NCBI GenBank assembly: GCA_963734575.1
Contig: CAVTHT010000008.1
Location: forward strand, 1 to 64,000
Length of the DNA: 64,000 nt
DNA from: CAIWHR01 sp963734575
GTDB taxonomy: Bacteria > Pseudomonadota > Gammaproteobacteria > Burkholderiales > Casimicrobiaceae
Direction of reading: 5' to 3'
The notes under the pieces were generated by a model. The model was not told where the DNA came from. It saw nothing but the letters and a program-made list of their open reading frames with translations, and searched no databases. The translations under genes were made by a program, and so were the position numbers. This document shows positions 1-12,331 of this stretch, one piece after another (the stretch's first letter is position 1; each line of letters starts with the position of its first letter).

Positions 1-827
1 GACGTACTGCTGAGCAGGAAGCGAAGAAGGTGGTCAGCTGCTCAAGGAGCTAGCTTAAGGTGCAGGCGAGCATCGAGGGCGACGCGGCGCGCGTTTCGGC
101 GCGAAGCGCGACGAGCTGGAGAACGCGTATCGCCCTGGCGAAGAAGACGATCACCGTCTATCCGGTGCAGTTCAACAAACTTCGCGACGATCCGAAGCGT
201 CGTGCTTTCCGGTGCGGATCGCCTTCGGCAGCGTCGTGCTGCTCGGTCCTTCGCACGCTTACGGTCGCCTGCCACGCGTCGCGGAGCTCTCGCGAGCGGC
301 GCGAGGTCGTGGAGATCGACGAGCCTGTTCGCATCCGTACACGAAAGGTATGGCCGGCGAGTGGATCGTGGTGCAGGACGACGACGCGACGGAGCAGCAC
401 CTTCGCGGCGCTGCGCTGCACCGACGAGGTCCTGGTGGGCGGCTTCGGTGCGCCCGTGCCCTACCTGGTCGGCCGACTGATCGGCGACTGGATGGAGCGG
501 TTCGCTCTGGGCCGCCGGCGGCTACGCCACGCGGCGCTGCGACGGGACTCCTGCGCCCGCCTTTCGCGCCCTCGAGCTCGAGCTCGCGCAGGTGTGATGC
601 ACCTCTGCCGCGCAACCGGTGTTCGGCTGGGCGACGCAGAAGTGCGGCATGCGCGAAGTCGATCGCAGGCATGCGTCGACCGCGGCGGCCCCCCGGCGCG
701 CGCGCGTTCGATCGCGCGCGAAGCGTGGCAGGCGCGCATCGAGCGTGCGAGGAACCTTCCGGGCCCGGGCGCGCCTGGACGCCTGACCCATCGCCGGTTC
801 GGCGGGCGGGTAGGCGAAGCGCCGGGG
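1..827. other. Unresolved, frame-broken left edge
   Basis: No frame on either strand gives a protein I can assign. All six frames are open for long stretches, as expected in very GC-rich DNA, and codon-like composition switches frame repeatedly. The adjoining DUF3501 and Fe-S genes are broken by many indels, so any gene here is probably hidden by the same errors. Short protein-like fragments occur in several frames, for example around 420-510 on the plus strand, but they do not join into a family I recognise. Confidence 0.6.
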
Positions 828-1407
828 TCAGGCGAGGAGGACGGGCAGGAGCAGCGGCGCGCGTCTCCGGCGGCACTGCTCGACCCGCCGGCGTGTAATC
901 GAGGCCTGGTCGACGCCGACCGCGAGCGCGACGCCGAAGTATTTCAGCGCGGACCATCTGCGCGTGCAGCCGAAGCGACGAAATGCACGGCGACGAGGTC
1001 GGCCGTTCTCGCGCCGAGATCCTCGTCGGTGATCGCGTATACGCGCGAGCGCCTTCGGACCTGTACGTACACGCGGTCTCGATTCTCTTCGCTTCTGCAG
1101 CGCGACCTCGCGGCTCCTCGACGTCCTCGTACTCAAGCAGAAAGCGTGGCCTTGAAGTTGGAGCCGTTGCGCACGCAGCGGGTTGTAGGCGTCGAGCCTC
1201 CTGGATGCCGTCCTCGTCGACATCTTTGATGCGCAGCATCTCCTGGACCTGGGGAGCGGATGGGCGCTCGTCCTTGAACAGCAGGGTGATGTGCCGCCGA
1301 GCTGGACGTTGCGCGGCTTTCTGCGCCGAGGACGCGGGCGCGGAATCCTTGCGCGCCTTGCGCAGGCCTTGAGCGTCATGTAGGCTGCTCGCGGTGATGC
1401 GTGGCAT
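828..1407 (-). CDS. DUF3501 family protein (multiple frameshifts)
   Basis: Fragments in three minus-strand frames join, in order, into a DUF3501 protein. The start is MPRITASSL at 1407. A segment with EMLRIKDVDEDGIQ follows, then a DAYNPL fragment, then FLLEYEDVEE, and finally a C-terminal ALAVGVDQ and LLLPVLLA before a TGA at 828. The 580-nt span fits the usual length of about 190 residues. The function is unknown. The family typically sits beside a rubrerythrin and a heterodisulfide-reductase-like Fe-S protein, as here, which suggests a role in peroxide or iron stress. At least three indels are needed to restore one frame, so I treat them as consensus errors rather than decay. Confidence 0.75.
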
Positions 1408-1429
1408 GGCGTCTCGTTGAGGCGCGCGC

Positions 1430-2787
1430 CGGGAACGCGGGTGGTCTCGATCGAGTCCAGCCGTAGGCGATGCGCAGCAGCGTGCAGCGGTGCTTGCGCT
1501 CGTGGCGAGGCGCGCCGGACAGGTCGATGCGGTGTGGACGCGCGCCTGGGACGGGCAGTCGGCAATCGACGATCCGGCTCGCCCTCGGCGATGCGCTCGA
1601 ACACCTGACGCCCGATCTTCATGGAATTGTTGTAGAACTCTCGCCTTGATCGCCCAGGCGCTCGTCGTGGCCGGCACAGCGCTCGACGGTATTCTCCTGT
1701 GGCGTCCGGATCGATCGAGCACCTTGCGCGCTTCTCTGGCCCGTGGTTGTACCGCGAGCGACAGGGTACGCGCAGAGCCCACCTTGCCGAGCGGACGCTC
1801 GAAGTCCTTGCGCAGCAGGCCGTCCTTGTCGCGCAGCACGGAAGTACTCGAACGGATCGAACATCGCGGCCGCGACGGCCTGCACGTCCTCGTCGTCGGG
1901 GAACAGGAGCGGCAACTCCTGCTTGTACATCAGCGTGCACGATGGCACCGCCGTCAGGATCGTGTAGCCGTCACGCGCGAACGCCGCGAGCTGCGGGATG
2001 TCGATGTCCTTCAGCCGCTCGACCGACTCGAGGTCGCCGAGCTCGAGCTTCGGCATGCGCAGCAGGTCCTTCTCGAGCAACCGGTACGCACCTCGTCGCG
2101 CACGAGCAGGCGCACCAGGTCATGCCCGATGCCCGGCCGTCGTTGTAGTTGACGTAGCACGTCGCGAAGATCGCCACCTTGCCTGGCGTGCGCTCGCCGT
2201 TGCGCAGGGGCCATGCCAGCGAGCGTTCGGCGGTGTCGCGGAAATGAGCGCTGTCGTAGGCCGGCAGGCGCGCCTGCGAAGCGACCCCCAGCACCTTCTC
2301 CATCGCCTTGCGGGCCGCGGGGTTCGCGTTGACGGCATTGACCATCTTCACGACGACCGGAATGGAGGCGAGCCGCCCCATGCGGTCGGTGCTCGTGAGC
2401 ATGCGGTCGCGAAAGCGCGCGCCCTCGTCGCGGAATTTCTTCGCCTTGCCGCGCAGCATGAGGTGCGGAAAGTCGACGTTCCACGGATGCGGCGGAACGT
2501 ACGGGCACTTGGTCATGTAGCAGAGGTCGCACAGGTAGCACTGGTCGACGACTTTCCAGTAATCCTGCTTCGCGACGCCTTCCACTTCCATCGTCGGATT
2601 GTCGTCGACGAGGTCGAAGAGCGTCGGAAAGGCATTGCAGAGACTCACGCAGCGCCGGCATCCGTGACAGATGTCGAAGACGCGCTGCATCTCCGCGTAC
2701 ACGGGCTCGTCGGCCGTGTAATCGGGGTGGCGCCAGTCGATGGGGTGGCGCGTCGGGGCGTCGAGGCTGACCTTCGCGTACGGCCAT
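1430..2787 (-). CDS. Heterodisulfide reductase-related Fe-S protein (CCG domains), frameshifted
   Basis: This is a GlpC/HdrB-like cytoplasmic Fe-S oxidoreductase. The N-terminal half shows two ferredoxin-type cysteine clusters (CHGCRRCVSLCN and CYLCDLCYMTKCPY) and HLMLRGKAKKFRDEGARF. The centre has IFATCYVNYND, and a CCG-type region with MPKLELGDLE and AVPSCTLMYKQELP lies in another frame. The start is ATG 2787 (MAVREG). One inserted base near 2771 is needed to enter the frame of SLDAPTRHPIDW. Further breaks lie near 2150, 2090-2060 and 1845 and throughout the C-terminus, so the stop near 1430 is approximate. It is downstream of rubrerythrin and upstream of DUF3501 on the same strand, and probably passes electrons to or from rubrerythrin (inference). 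Confidence 0.8.
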
Positions 2788-2909
2788 GATGGGTGCGATC
2801 GGGGAGCGCGCGCGGCGCGGGAGTGCTGCGGGTGCCGGCCTGCGCGCTGCCGGCGGCGCGCCGGGCAGGCGGCACGCACGTGCCGCCTGCCACGACGCGA
2901 CGGGTGACG

Positions 2910-3332
2910 TCAGTCGGCCAGCGCGTCGAGGGCCTTCTGGAAGCGGTTCGCGTGCGAGCGCTCCGCCTTGGCGAGGGTCTCGAACCAGTCGGCGATCTCG
3001 TCGAAGCCTTCGCCGCGGGCGGCCTTCGCCATCCCCGGGTACATGTCGGTGTACTCGTGCGTCTCGCCGGCAACGGCGGCCTTCAGGTTGTCACGGCTGG
3101 AGCCGATCGGCAGGTCCGTCGCGGGGTCGCCGACCTGGGCGAGGTAGTCGAGGTGACCGTGCGCGTGCCCCGTCTCGCCTTCCGCCGTCGAGCGGAACAG
3201 CGCGGCGACGTCGTTCTGGCCTTCCACGTCGGCCTTGCTTGCGAAATAGAGATAGCGGCGGTTGGCCTGCGATTCGCCGGCGAACGCGGCCTTCAGGTTG
3301 TCGTGGGTCTTGGTGCCTTTGAGAGTTGCCAT
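2910..3332 (-). CDS. Rubrerythrin-like diiron protein
   Basis: A 140-residue erythrin-type protein, probably a cytoplasmic diiron peroxidase. Two related helical repeats each carry a Glu and an ExxH-type iron-ligand pair: AFAGESQANRRYLYF with EGETGHAHGHL, then AVAGETHEYTDMYPGMA with KAERSHANRF. There is no C-terminal rubredoxin domain, so this is the short form. The start at ATG 3332 (MATLKGTKTH) is supported by an AGGAGG ribosome site five bases upstream. A longer in-frame reading to 3404 lacks a ribosome site. It heads the trio with the CCG Fe-S protein and DUF3501 and is probably their first gene. Reads without frameshift. Confidence 0.93.
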   Translation of the reverse strand: MATLKGTKTHDNLKAAFAGESQANRRYLYFASKADVEGQNDVAALFRSTAEGETGHAHGHLDYLAQVGDPATDLPIGSSRDNLKAAVAGETHEYTDMYPGMAKAARGEGFDEIADWFETLAKAERSHANRFQKALDALAD

Positions 3333-3404
3333 TGGTGCCTCCTGTTGCGTTGGTGGCGCCGGCCGATCGGCGGCGCCCGAAAACGTCGGCCTCACGCGAT
3401 GCAC

Positions 3405-3435
3405 TCTACGCGCGACGGCAGCCGTGCGTCCAATC
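3405..3435 (-). promoter_or_regulatory. Possible sigma70 promoter for rubrerythrin
   Basis: On the minus strand TTGGAC (3435-3430) and TAGAGT (3410-3405) are separated by 19 bp, about 70 bp upstream of the rubrerythrin start. The spacer is longer than ideal and the hexamers are imperfect, so this is only a candidate. Confidence 0.3.
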
Positions 3436-3492
3436 GATTGCGCCGATCCGATCGATAGGCTCAGCCAATCGGCGACGGGGGTCGCGTGCGCG

Positions 3493-5137
<1,645 letters not shown>

Positions 5138-5259
5138 GGGGAGACTCGCGAAGGAGGACGGTGGCCGCGCGATCACTGCGTTATTGCGCTGCAAAATTCT
5201 AGCAGAGCGGCGACCCGCCCGCCGCTACGCGAACCGGCGGCGGGCGTGAATGCGCCGAG

Positions 5260-5282
5260 CACCGCGGCGGGGTGCCGCGGTG
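5260..5282 (-). terminator. Hairpin between leuA and aceB
   Basis: CACCGCGGC (5260-5268) pairs with GCCGCGGTG (5274-5282) over a five-base loop, directly downstream of the leuA stop. It is a stable 9-bp stem, but the following transcript is not U-rich. It is either a weak or Rho-assisted terminator or a processing hairpin. Confidence 0.4.
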
Positions 5283-5289
5283 TGTTGCG

Positions 5290-6846
<1,557 letters not shown>

Positions 6847-6856
6847 GAGAGCCCCT

Positions 6857-8588
6857 TCAGGCTTGGGCGGTGGCGGGAGCGGGGGCGGCCTGCTGCACCG
6901 CTGCCGCCGTCCAGCCGCGCGCGCACGCCCGGTTGACCGCGCTCACGACCGCGCGCAGCGTCGCCGTGACGATGTTGCGGTCGAGCCCCACGCCATACGC
7001 TGCGTGCTCGTGGCCGATCCGCAGCTGTACGTACGCTGCAGCGAGCGCGTCCTCGCCGCTGCCGACCGCGTGCTCGTGGTAGTTGAGGATGTGGATGGGC
7101 AGTCCGGCACCTTCCCGGAGCGCGTGCACGAACGCCTCCACGGGTCCGTTGCCACGGCCCGCGAGCACGCGCTCCTGTCCGTCGATGCGCAGCGTCGCGG
7201 CGAGCTCCTCGCCGCTGCTGCTGTGCGTGCGCGTCGCGTGATCGACGTAGGCGAACGGCGTATGGAGGCCGATGTACTCGCGCTCGAACGCGGTATGGAT
7301 CTGCGGCGCCGTCAGCTCCTTGCCCGATGCATCGGTCATGCGCTGGATGACCTGACTGAACTCGATCTGCAGCAGCCGCGGGAGCGAGAGGCCGTAGTCG
7401 CGCTCGAGCAGGTACGCGATGCCGCCTTTGCCGGACTGGCTGTTCACGCGGATGACCGCGTCGTAGGTGCGTCCGACATCGGCCGGATCGATGGGCAGGT
7501 AGGGCACGTCCCACTGCATGCCGCCGTGTTCGTCCTTCGGGCGGACCGCAAGGCCTTTTCGGATCGCGTCCTGGTGCGAGCCCGAGAAGGCGGTGAACAC
7601 GAGGTCGCCCGCATACGGATGGCGCGGATGCACCGGCAGCTGCGTGCACTGCTCGGCCACCCGGACCACCGCATTGATGTCCGAGAAGTCGATGCCGGGA
7701 TCGATGCCCTGCGTATAGAGATTGAGCCCCAGCGTGACGAGGCACACGTTGCCGGTGCGCTCGCCGTTGCCGAAGAGGCAGCCTTCGATGCGCTCGGCGC
7801 CGGCCATCAGCGCGAGCTCGGCGGCGGCAACCGCGCAGCCGCGATCGTTGTGCGGATGGATCGAAAGCACGAGCGCATCGCGCCGGGCGAGCCGCCGTGC
7901 CATCCATTCGATCTGGTCGGCATACACGTTCGGCGTCGCCATCTCGACGGTCGCGGGCAGATTGACGATCATCTTGTGCTGCGGCGTCGGCTGCCACACG
8001 TCGCTCACCGCATCGCACATCTCCACCGCGTAGTCGAGCTCGGTGCCCGTGAAGCTCTCCGGCGAATACTGGAACACCCATTCGGTATCCGGCTGCGCCG
8101 CGGCGCACTGCGCGATCAGCTTGGCGCCTTCGACGGCGATCGCCTTGATCCCGGCGCGATCGAGGCCGAACACCACGCGCCGCTGCGTCGTGGACGTGGA
8201 GTTGTAGAGGTGCACGATGACGCGACGCGCGCCGCGCACCGCCTCGAACGTGCGGCGGATCAGCGGTTCGCGCGCCTGGCGTCAGCACCTGGACCGTGAC
8301 GTCGTCGGGAATGAGATCGTTCTCGATGAGCTGCCGCACGAAATCGAATTCGGTCTGCGATGCCGCCGGGAAGCCGATCTCGATCTCCTTGTAGCCCATG
8401 CGCACCAGCAGGTCGAACAGGCGGAGCTTCCGCTCGGCGTCCATCGGCTCGATCAGGGCCTGGTTGCCGTCGCGCAGGTCGACGCTGCACCACGTCGGCG
8501 CGCGGGTGATCGGGGTCGAGGGCCAGCGCCGGTCGGGAAGATCGATCGGCGGGAATGGTCGGTACTTGCTCGCGGGTAGAGGGCTCAT
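6857..8588 (-). CDS. leuA: 2-isopropylmalate synthase, LeuA type 2 (one frameshift)
   Basis: A second isopropylmalate synthase, of the class with an N-terminal extension (KYRPFPPIDLPDRRWPS) before the barrel signature VDLRDGNQAL. Other motifs are IHPHNDRGCAVAAAEL, LFGNGERTGN and FTAFSGSHQDAIRKGL. One inserted base near 8280 separates TVQVLT from the following PLIRRTFEAVRGARR; removing it gives 576 residues, normal for this class. The start is ATG 8588 (MSPLPASKYR), chosen by family alignment; its ribosome site is poor. A leucine-rich leader peptide and two hairpins precede it, suggesting attenuation by charged tRNA-Leu. Confidence 0.93.
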
Positions 8589-8598
8589 GGGCAGTGGA

Positions 8599-8646
8599 GG
8601 CTCCGTGGAGCCATAACGAAATGAATCGACCGTCCGGTTCGGACGG
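8599..8646 (-). promoter_or_regulatory. Attenuator-like hairpins between leader peptide and leuA
   Basis: Two perfect hairpins lie between the leader-peptide stop and the leuA start. CCGTCCG/CGGACGG (8630-8646, three-base loop) is followed on the minus strand by a moderately T-rich stretch. GGCTCC/GGAGCC (8599-8612) overlaps the only purine-rich sequence available as a ribosome site. Placement fits a terminator plus a translation-masking hairpin controlled by ribosome position on the upstream leader. The alternative antiterminator pairing was not computed. Confidence 0.55.
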
Positions 8647-8679
8647 AGCGGGCACAACTCGGCAGGAAGGGGGAGTGTT

Positions 8680-8778
8680 TTATCTGCGCGCGGGGCGCAG
8701 CAGGAGCAGCAGGCCACCCAGCAGGGGGGACAGCGCGGGGAGCGCGCGGGGGCCGTGGAGGTGCAAGGAGCTGCTCAT
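8680..8778 (-). CDS. leuL: Leucine leader peptide (leuL-like)
   Basis: A 32-residue open frame, ATG 8778 to TAA 8680, containing 11 leucines including a run of five (residues 23-27, GGLLLLLRPARR near the end). It lies immediately 5' of the leuA-type gene and 3' of a good promoter, as expected for a translational sensor of charged tRNA-Leu. No ribosome site precedes the ATG. The predicted transcript start is only about two bases upstream, so translation would be leaderless or nearly so. That is unusual, and it leaves some doubt about which codon starts the leader. Confidence 0.65.
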   Translation of the reverse strand: MSSSLHLHGPRALPALSPLLGGLLLLLRPARR

Positions 8779-8786
8779 GACGAGCC

Positions 8787-8816
8787 ACTATAACCGCGGC
8801 GCGCGGCGCTTGGCAA
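8787..8816 (-). promoter_or_regulatory. Sigma70 promoter of the leuA operon
   Basis: On the minus strand TTGCCA (8816-8811) and TATAGT (8792-8787) are 18 bp apart. The predicted start is near 8780, just upstream of the leader peptide ATG. The promoter sits in the intergenic region shared with the divergent membrane glycosyltransferase gene. Confidence 0.6.
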
Positions 8817-8841
8817 GCGTGGGGCGCAGCGGGGATGCGGC

Positions 8842-10968
8842 GTGCGCTTACTGTATCTTTCGCGCCAACGCCCCACTCCCGAACCTGTCCCCGTGCCGTT
8901 CTCCGAGCCTCCCTCCCGCTGGCGCCGCCGCGATGTCGTGCTGCTGGTGCTGCTCGGCGTCCTGCATGCGTGGCTGCTGGTCGGGGGCGTGACCGGTGCC
9001 CTGGCGCAGCACTTCGCGATGTACGAGCCGCTGCCGTATCTGCGGATCGGCCTCGGCTCGCTCGCGACGGCGGCCGTGGTGGTCGGGCTCGGCCGGCGGC
9101 GCCCCGCGGCGGCCGCACTCGGCCTGGTCCTGCTCGTGGCGGCGGCCCTCCTCACGCCCGGACCCGTCATCGTGGTCGCGCTGTGGCTGCTCAATGCCCT
9201 GGTGATCGGCCGGCTTGCGCTGCGGTCGCTCGGACTCCACGACGAGTTGCGCGGCCCGGTGCCGGTGCTGACGGGCGTTGCGCTGTGGATCGGCGCGATC
9301 GCCGCCACGGCCGCCATGAAGATCCACTACGCGCCGGTGTACGTAATCGCGCTGCTCCTGCCGCTCGGTATCGCGTGGCGCGAGACCGCCGCCGCGGTGG
9401 CGGATCTCCGCGGCAGCGTGCTCGCGCACGATGACGCGGCCTCTCCGCTCGAGCTGGCGTGGGCCGTCCTGCTCTCGACGGTGGTGATCCTGCACGTGTT
9501 CGTCGTCGCGCAGCCCGAGGTCGGCTACGACGCCAACACGATGCACCTCCAGGTGCCGCTGGCGCTCGCGAACGCGCACCGCTTCTCCTTCGACGTGACG
9601 CATCGCGCATGGGCCGTGATGCCGCTGGGTGCCGACTGGGCCTTCGCCGCGGTTTACATGGTGGGGGGTGAGGCGGCCGCGCGTCTCGCGAACCTGTGCT
9701 TCGGTGCGCTGGCAGGCGCGGTCATCTACGCCGTGGTCCGCGCGAGCGCACCGCGCAGCATCGCCCTTGCCAGCGTCACGCTGCTCGCCACCACGCCGCT
9801 GGCGTTCCTCGAGACGGGCTCGCTGTTCGTCGAGAACCTGTGGCTTGCGTTCCTGCTGGCGGCGCTGTGGATCGCCCTGCGCCATGCGCGCGACGCGGCT
9901 CCCGGCGCGCTCGTTGCCTTCGCGCTCCTCGCGGCCGGGGCGCTGCAATGCAAGGTGATTGGCGCGGTGTGGATCGCGCCGGTGCTCCTCGGATTGCTCG
10001 TCGCCTGGCGCAAGGTGCCGCTGCCGCGCGACGCTCGCGCGGCGACGTGGTTGCTGGTGGCAATCGTGATCGCGCTCTGGCCCTATGCGAACGCCTGGCT
10101 GCGCACCGGCAATCCGGTGTTCCCGTACCTGAATGCGGTCTTTCGTGCGCCGGCGTTCGACACCGCAGCGAACTTCGCCAACGCCATCTACACCACGCCG
10201 CTGACGCCGGCGAGCTTCTACGACGCGCTCCTGCACAGCCATCGTTACATCGAGGGCCGCGACGGGGCGGCGGGTTTCCACTGGCTGCTGCTCCTGCCGG
10301 TGCTGGCGGTGGCGCTGCTGCGCACCTCGCGACGCGCGCCATGGGCATTGCTGGCACTGGGCGCGTTCTTCTTCGTCGTGGTGTTCGCCCAGCAATCCTA
10401 TCTGCGCTACCTGCTCCCGGTGTTCGCGCTGCTCGCGGTGCTTGGCGGATGGGCGCTGGGCACGCTCCCGCCGTCACGCGCGACGGGCGCGGCAATCATC
10501 GTCGTCGCCGCGGTGCTCGGTGCCGTGCAGCTCCGGCTGATCGATGCCGGGAGCTGGACCCACGCGCGACTGTGTCCGCGCTGCGGCTTCGACCCTGCCG
10601 AGCGCGACGATTTCATCGCCACGTTCATGCCGGACCGGCTCGTCGGCGAGACGCTCAACAGGCTGCTGCCCGCGGGAGCGAAGCTGGGATTCTTCATGCC
10701 GAACGCGCCGGGACCTGCCGGATATCTCGGCCCGCCGCGCCTCGCGAACTGGCACGATCCGCCGGTGTTCGCAGCGGTGGTGGCTGCGCGCTCCCCCGAC
10801 GACCTGCAGGACATCGCGCGTCGCTACGAGCTCACGCACGTCGTATGCCGCGAGCCTCCCGAGGAGGACGACACCCCTGCGGTGCGCGCGTTCTGCCGGA
10901 CCCGACTGACGCCCATTTGGCAGGCGCACGGCCGGCTCGTGGGCGCCGTCAGGCCGAGCGGCCAGTGA
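8842..10968 (+). CDS. GT-C type membrane glycosyltransferase-like protein
   Basis: A 708-residue integral membrane protein with a dozen or so hydrophobic helices and a soluble C-terminal domain of about 130 residues, resembling GT39/GT-C transferases that use lipid-linked sugars. A conserved-looking loop after an early helix reads GYDANTMHLQVPLALAN; other features are LRTGNPVFPYLN and, in the C-terminal domain, CPRCGFDPAERDDF. The first codon is GTG 8842, and a GTG at 8893 is an alternative. The gene converges on a GT2 gene with a 20-bp stop overlap. With the GT2 and SMR proteins it forms a plausible synthase/flippase/transferase set for glycan decoration. Substrate unknown. Confidence 0.7.
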   Translation: MRLLYLSRQRPTPEPVPVPFSEPPSRWRRRDVVLLVLLGVLHAWLLVGGVTGALAQHFAMYEPLPYLRIGLGSLATAAVVVGLGRRRPAAAALGLVLLVAAALLTPGPVIVVALWLLNALVIGRLALRSLGLHDELRGPVPVLTGVALWIGAIAATAAMKIHYAPVYVIALLLPLGIAWRETAAAVADLRGSVLAHDDAASPLELAWAVLLSTVVILHVFVVAQPEVGYDANTMHLQVPLALANAHRFSFDVTHRAWAVMPLGADWAFAAVYMVGGEAAARLANLCFGALAGAVIYAVVRASAPRSIALASVTLLATTPLAFLETGSLFVENLWLAFLLAALWIALRHARDAAPGALVAFALLAAGALQCKVIGAVWIAPVLLGLLVAWRKVPLPRDARAATWLLVAIVIALWPYANAWLRTGNPVFPYLNAVFRAPAFDTAANFANAIYTTPLTPASFYDALLHSHRYIEGRDGAAGFHWLLLLPVLAVALLRTSRRAPWALLALGAFFFVVVFAQQSYLRYLLPVFALLAVLGGWALGTLPPSRATGAAIIVVAAVLGAVQLRLIDAGSWTHARLCPRCGFDPAERDDFIATFMPDRLVGETLNRLLPAGAKLGFFMPNAPGPAGYLGPPRLANWHDPPVFAAVVAARSPDDLQDIARRYELTHVVCREPPEEDDTPAVRAFCRTRLTPIWQAHGRLVGAVRPSGQ

Positions 10969-11965
10969 CGCCGGGCAGGCGTTCGCCTGCCGTTGCACCG
11001 CGCTGATACAGCCGCTGCAGGGGCTCGCGCGGCACGTTCTGCACGTCGAACTGCAATGCGGAGAGGAGGAGCTGCACGCCGATCAGCACGGGGAGCGCGG
11101 CGATCATCACGGTGCCCGACGTCGTGGGAATACCGCTCACGTAGGAGCGATGCCACTCGTAGGCGCCGAATGCGGCGCCTGCCGCAGCGAGCACCGCGCC
11201 GAGCACGAACAGCACGGTTCCGGCATTGAAGTCGCGCAGCAGGTAAGCGTAGAACAGGCGCTTCAGCGCCGCACGTGCGTATTTCAACGGAAATGCGACG
11301 GCCGTGCGCGGCAGCGACAGATTGCTGCGCTCGCCGCGATACCTTGCCGAGAGCGGCACGTCGCGCACCACGGCGCGCACCGTATACAGCCGGAACAGCA
11401 TGTCGGACTCGAAGAAATAGCGCGCGTCGAGCTTGTCGAGCGGCAGGCGTGCGAGCGCCGCGCGATGGATCGCCGTGTATCCGTTGGTGGGATCCATCAC
11501 GTCCCAGTAACCGCTCGCAACCTTGTTCACCAGCGACACGATCGCGTTGCCGACGAGGCGCAGGCGCGGCATCTCCTGCAGCGAGTCGAGATCGTAGAAG
11601 CGGTTGCCCTTGGCGTAATCGGCGAATCCGAGCACGAGGGGCGCGACGATCTGCGGCAGCAGCGCCGGATCCATCTGGCCGTCGCCATCGATCTTCACCA
11701 CGATGTCGGCGCCGGCAGCGAGGGCCGCGCGATACCCGGTGACCATGGCAGCGCCCACGCCGCCGTTGCGCTCGTGCGTGATCACGCAGACGCGCGGATC
11801 GGCGCACGCGGCGCGCACGCGCTCCCCGGACGCTTCCGGACAGGCATCGTCCACGACGTAGATGCGCTCCACCTCGGGACCGATGGCCGCGAGCACCGGC
11901 AGCACGCGATCGGCGACGCGGTAGCAGGGAATGACGACGGCGATGGAGGGCGCGGCGCCGCTCAC
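10949..11965 (-). CDS. GT2 polyprenyl-phosphate glycosyltransferase
   Basis: A DPM1/GtrB-like family 2 glycosyltransferase that probably loads a sugar onto undecaprenyl phosphate at the inner face of the membrane. Seen: AVVIPCYRVADRV near the N-terminus, IYVVDDACPEASG, the donor-binding KIDGDGQMDP, GNRFYDLDSL, VMDPTNGYTA, then two C-terminal transmembrane helices (VLFVLGAVLAAAGAAF and TVMIAALPVLIGVQLL). GTG 11965 begins one base after the SMR stop and is preferred; ATG 12010 would overlap that gene. It is translationally coupled to the upstream SMR-type carrier. 338 residues, no frameshift. Confidence 0.87.
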   Translation of the reverse strand: MSGAAPSIAVVIPCYRVADRVLPVLAAIGPEVERIYVVDDACPEASGERVRAACADPRVCVITHERNGGVGAAMVTGYRAALAAGADIVVKIDGDGQMDPALLPQIVAPLVLGFADYAKGNRFYDLDSLQEMPRLRLVGNAIVSLVNKVASGYWDVMDPTNGYTAIHRAALARLPLDKLDARYFFESDMLFRLYTVRAVVRDVPLSARYRGERSNLSLPRTAVAFPLKYARAALKRLFYAYLLRDFNAGTVLFVLGAVLAAAGAAFGAYEWHRSYVSGIPTTSGTVMIAALPVLIGVQLLLSALQFDVQNVPREPLQRLYQRGATAGERLPGVTGRSA

Positions 11966-11966
11966 G

Positions 11967-12320
11967 TCAGCGCGAGCCGATGACGATCCCGGCGACGATG
12001 AGGCCACCACCCACGAGAGTGGTCAGCTTGAGCGGCTCACCGAGTGCGTAGTGCGACAGCAGCGGAACGATCACGAACGCGAGGGAGAAGAGCAGATAGG
12101 CCGTCGACAGCGGCGTGGTGCGCAGGACGTACACCCAGAGCACCGTGGCCGCGCCGTAGATCAGCAGCGCAAGCAGCATGCGCGCGGAGAAGAAATCCAG
12201 CACGCTGGCCCAGCTCCAGCTGTCCGCGCGCCACTGCCCCGCCGCGACCTTGAAGAGGAGTTGCCCGACCGCGATGAGCGTAACGCAAAGGAGCGTGAGC
12301 ACGATCGCGCGTGGCGTCAT
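11967..12320 (-). CDS. SMR/EamA-type small membrane carrier (ArnE/ArnF-like)
   Basis: A 117-residue protein with four predicted transmembrane helices and a C-terminal GEPLKLTTLVGGGLIVAGI, typical of small multidrug-resistance-fold proteins. Neighbours argue for the ArnE/ArnF role (flipping an undecaprenyl-phosphate sugar) rather than drug export: the next gene is a GT2 polyprenyl-phosphate glycosyltransferase that starts one base after its stop. The start is ATG 12320 (MTPRAIVL). The stop of pssA lies 11 bp upstream, so pssA, this gene and the GT2 are not co-linear by accident, though their functions differ. Confidence 0.75.
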   Translation of the reverse strand: MTPRAIVLTLLCVTLIAVGQLLFKVAAGQWRADSWSWASVLDFFSARMLLALLIYGAATVLWVYVLRTTPLSTAYLLFSLAFVIVPLLSHYALGEPLKLTTLVGGGLIVAGIVIGSR

Positions 12321-12331
12321 CGCGGGCGCGC

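Noticed and set aside
1..827. Fragment resembling an AmmeMemoRadiSam B (VVLLGPSH) protein on the plus strand
   Set aside because: Only an eight-residue resemblance in one frame, with nothing collinear before or after it.
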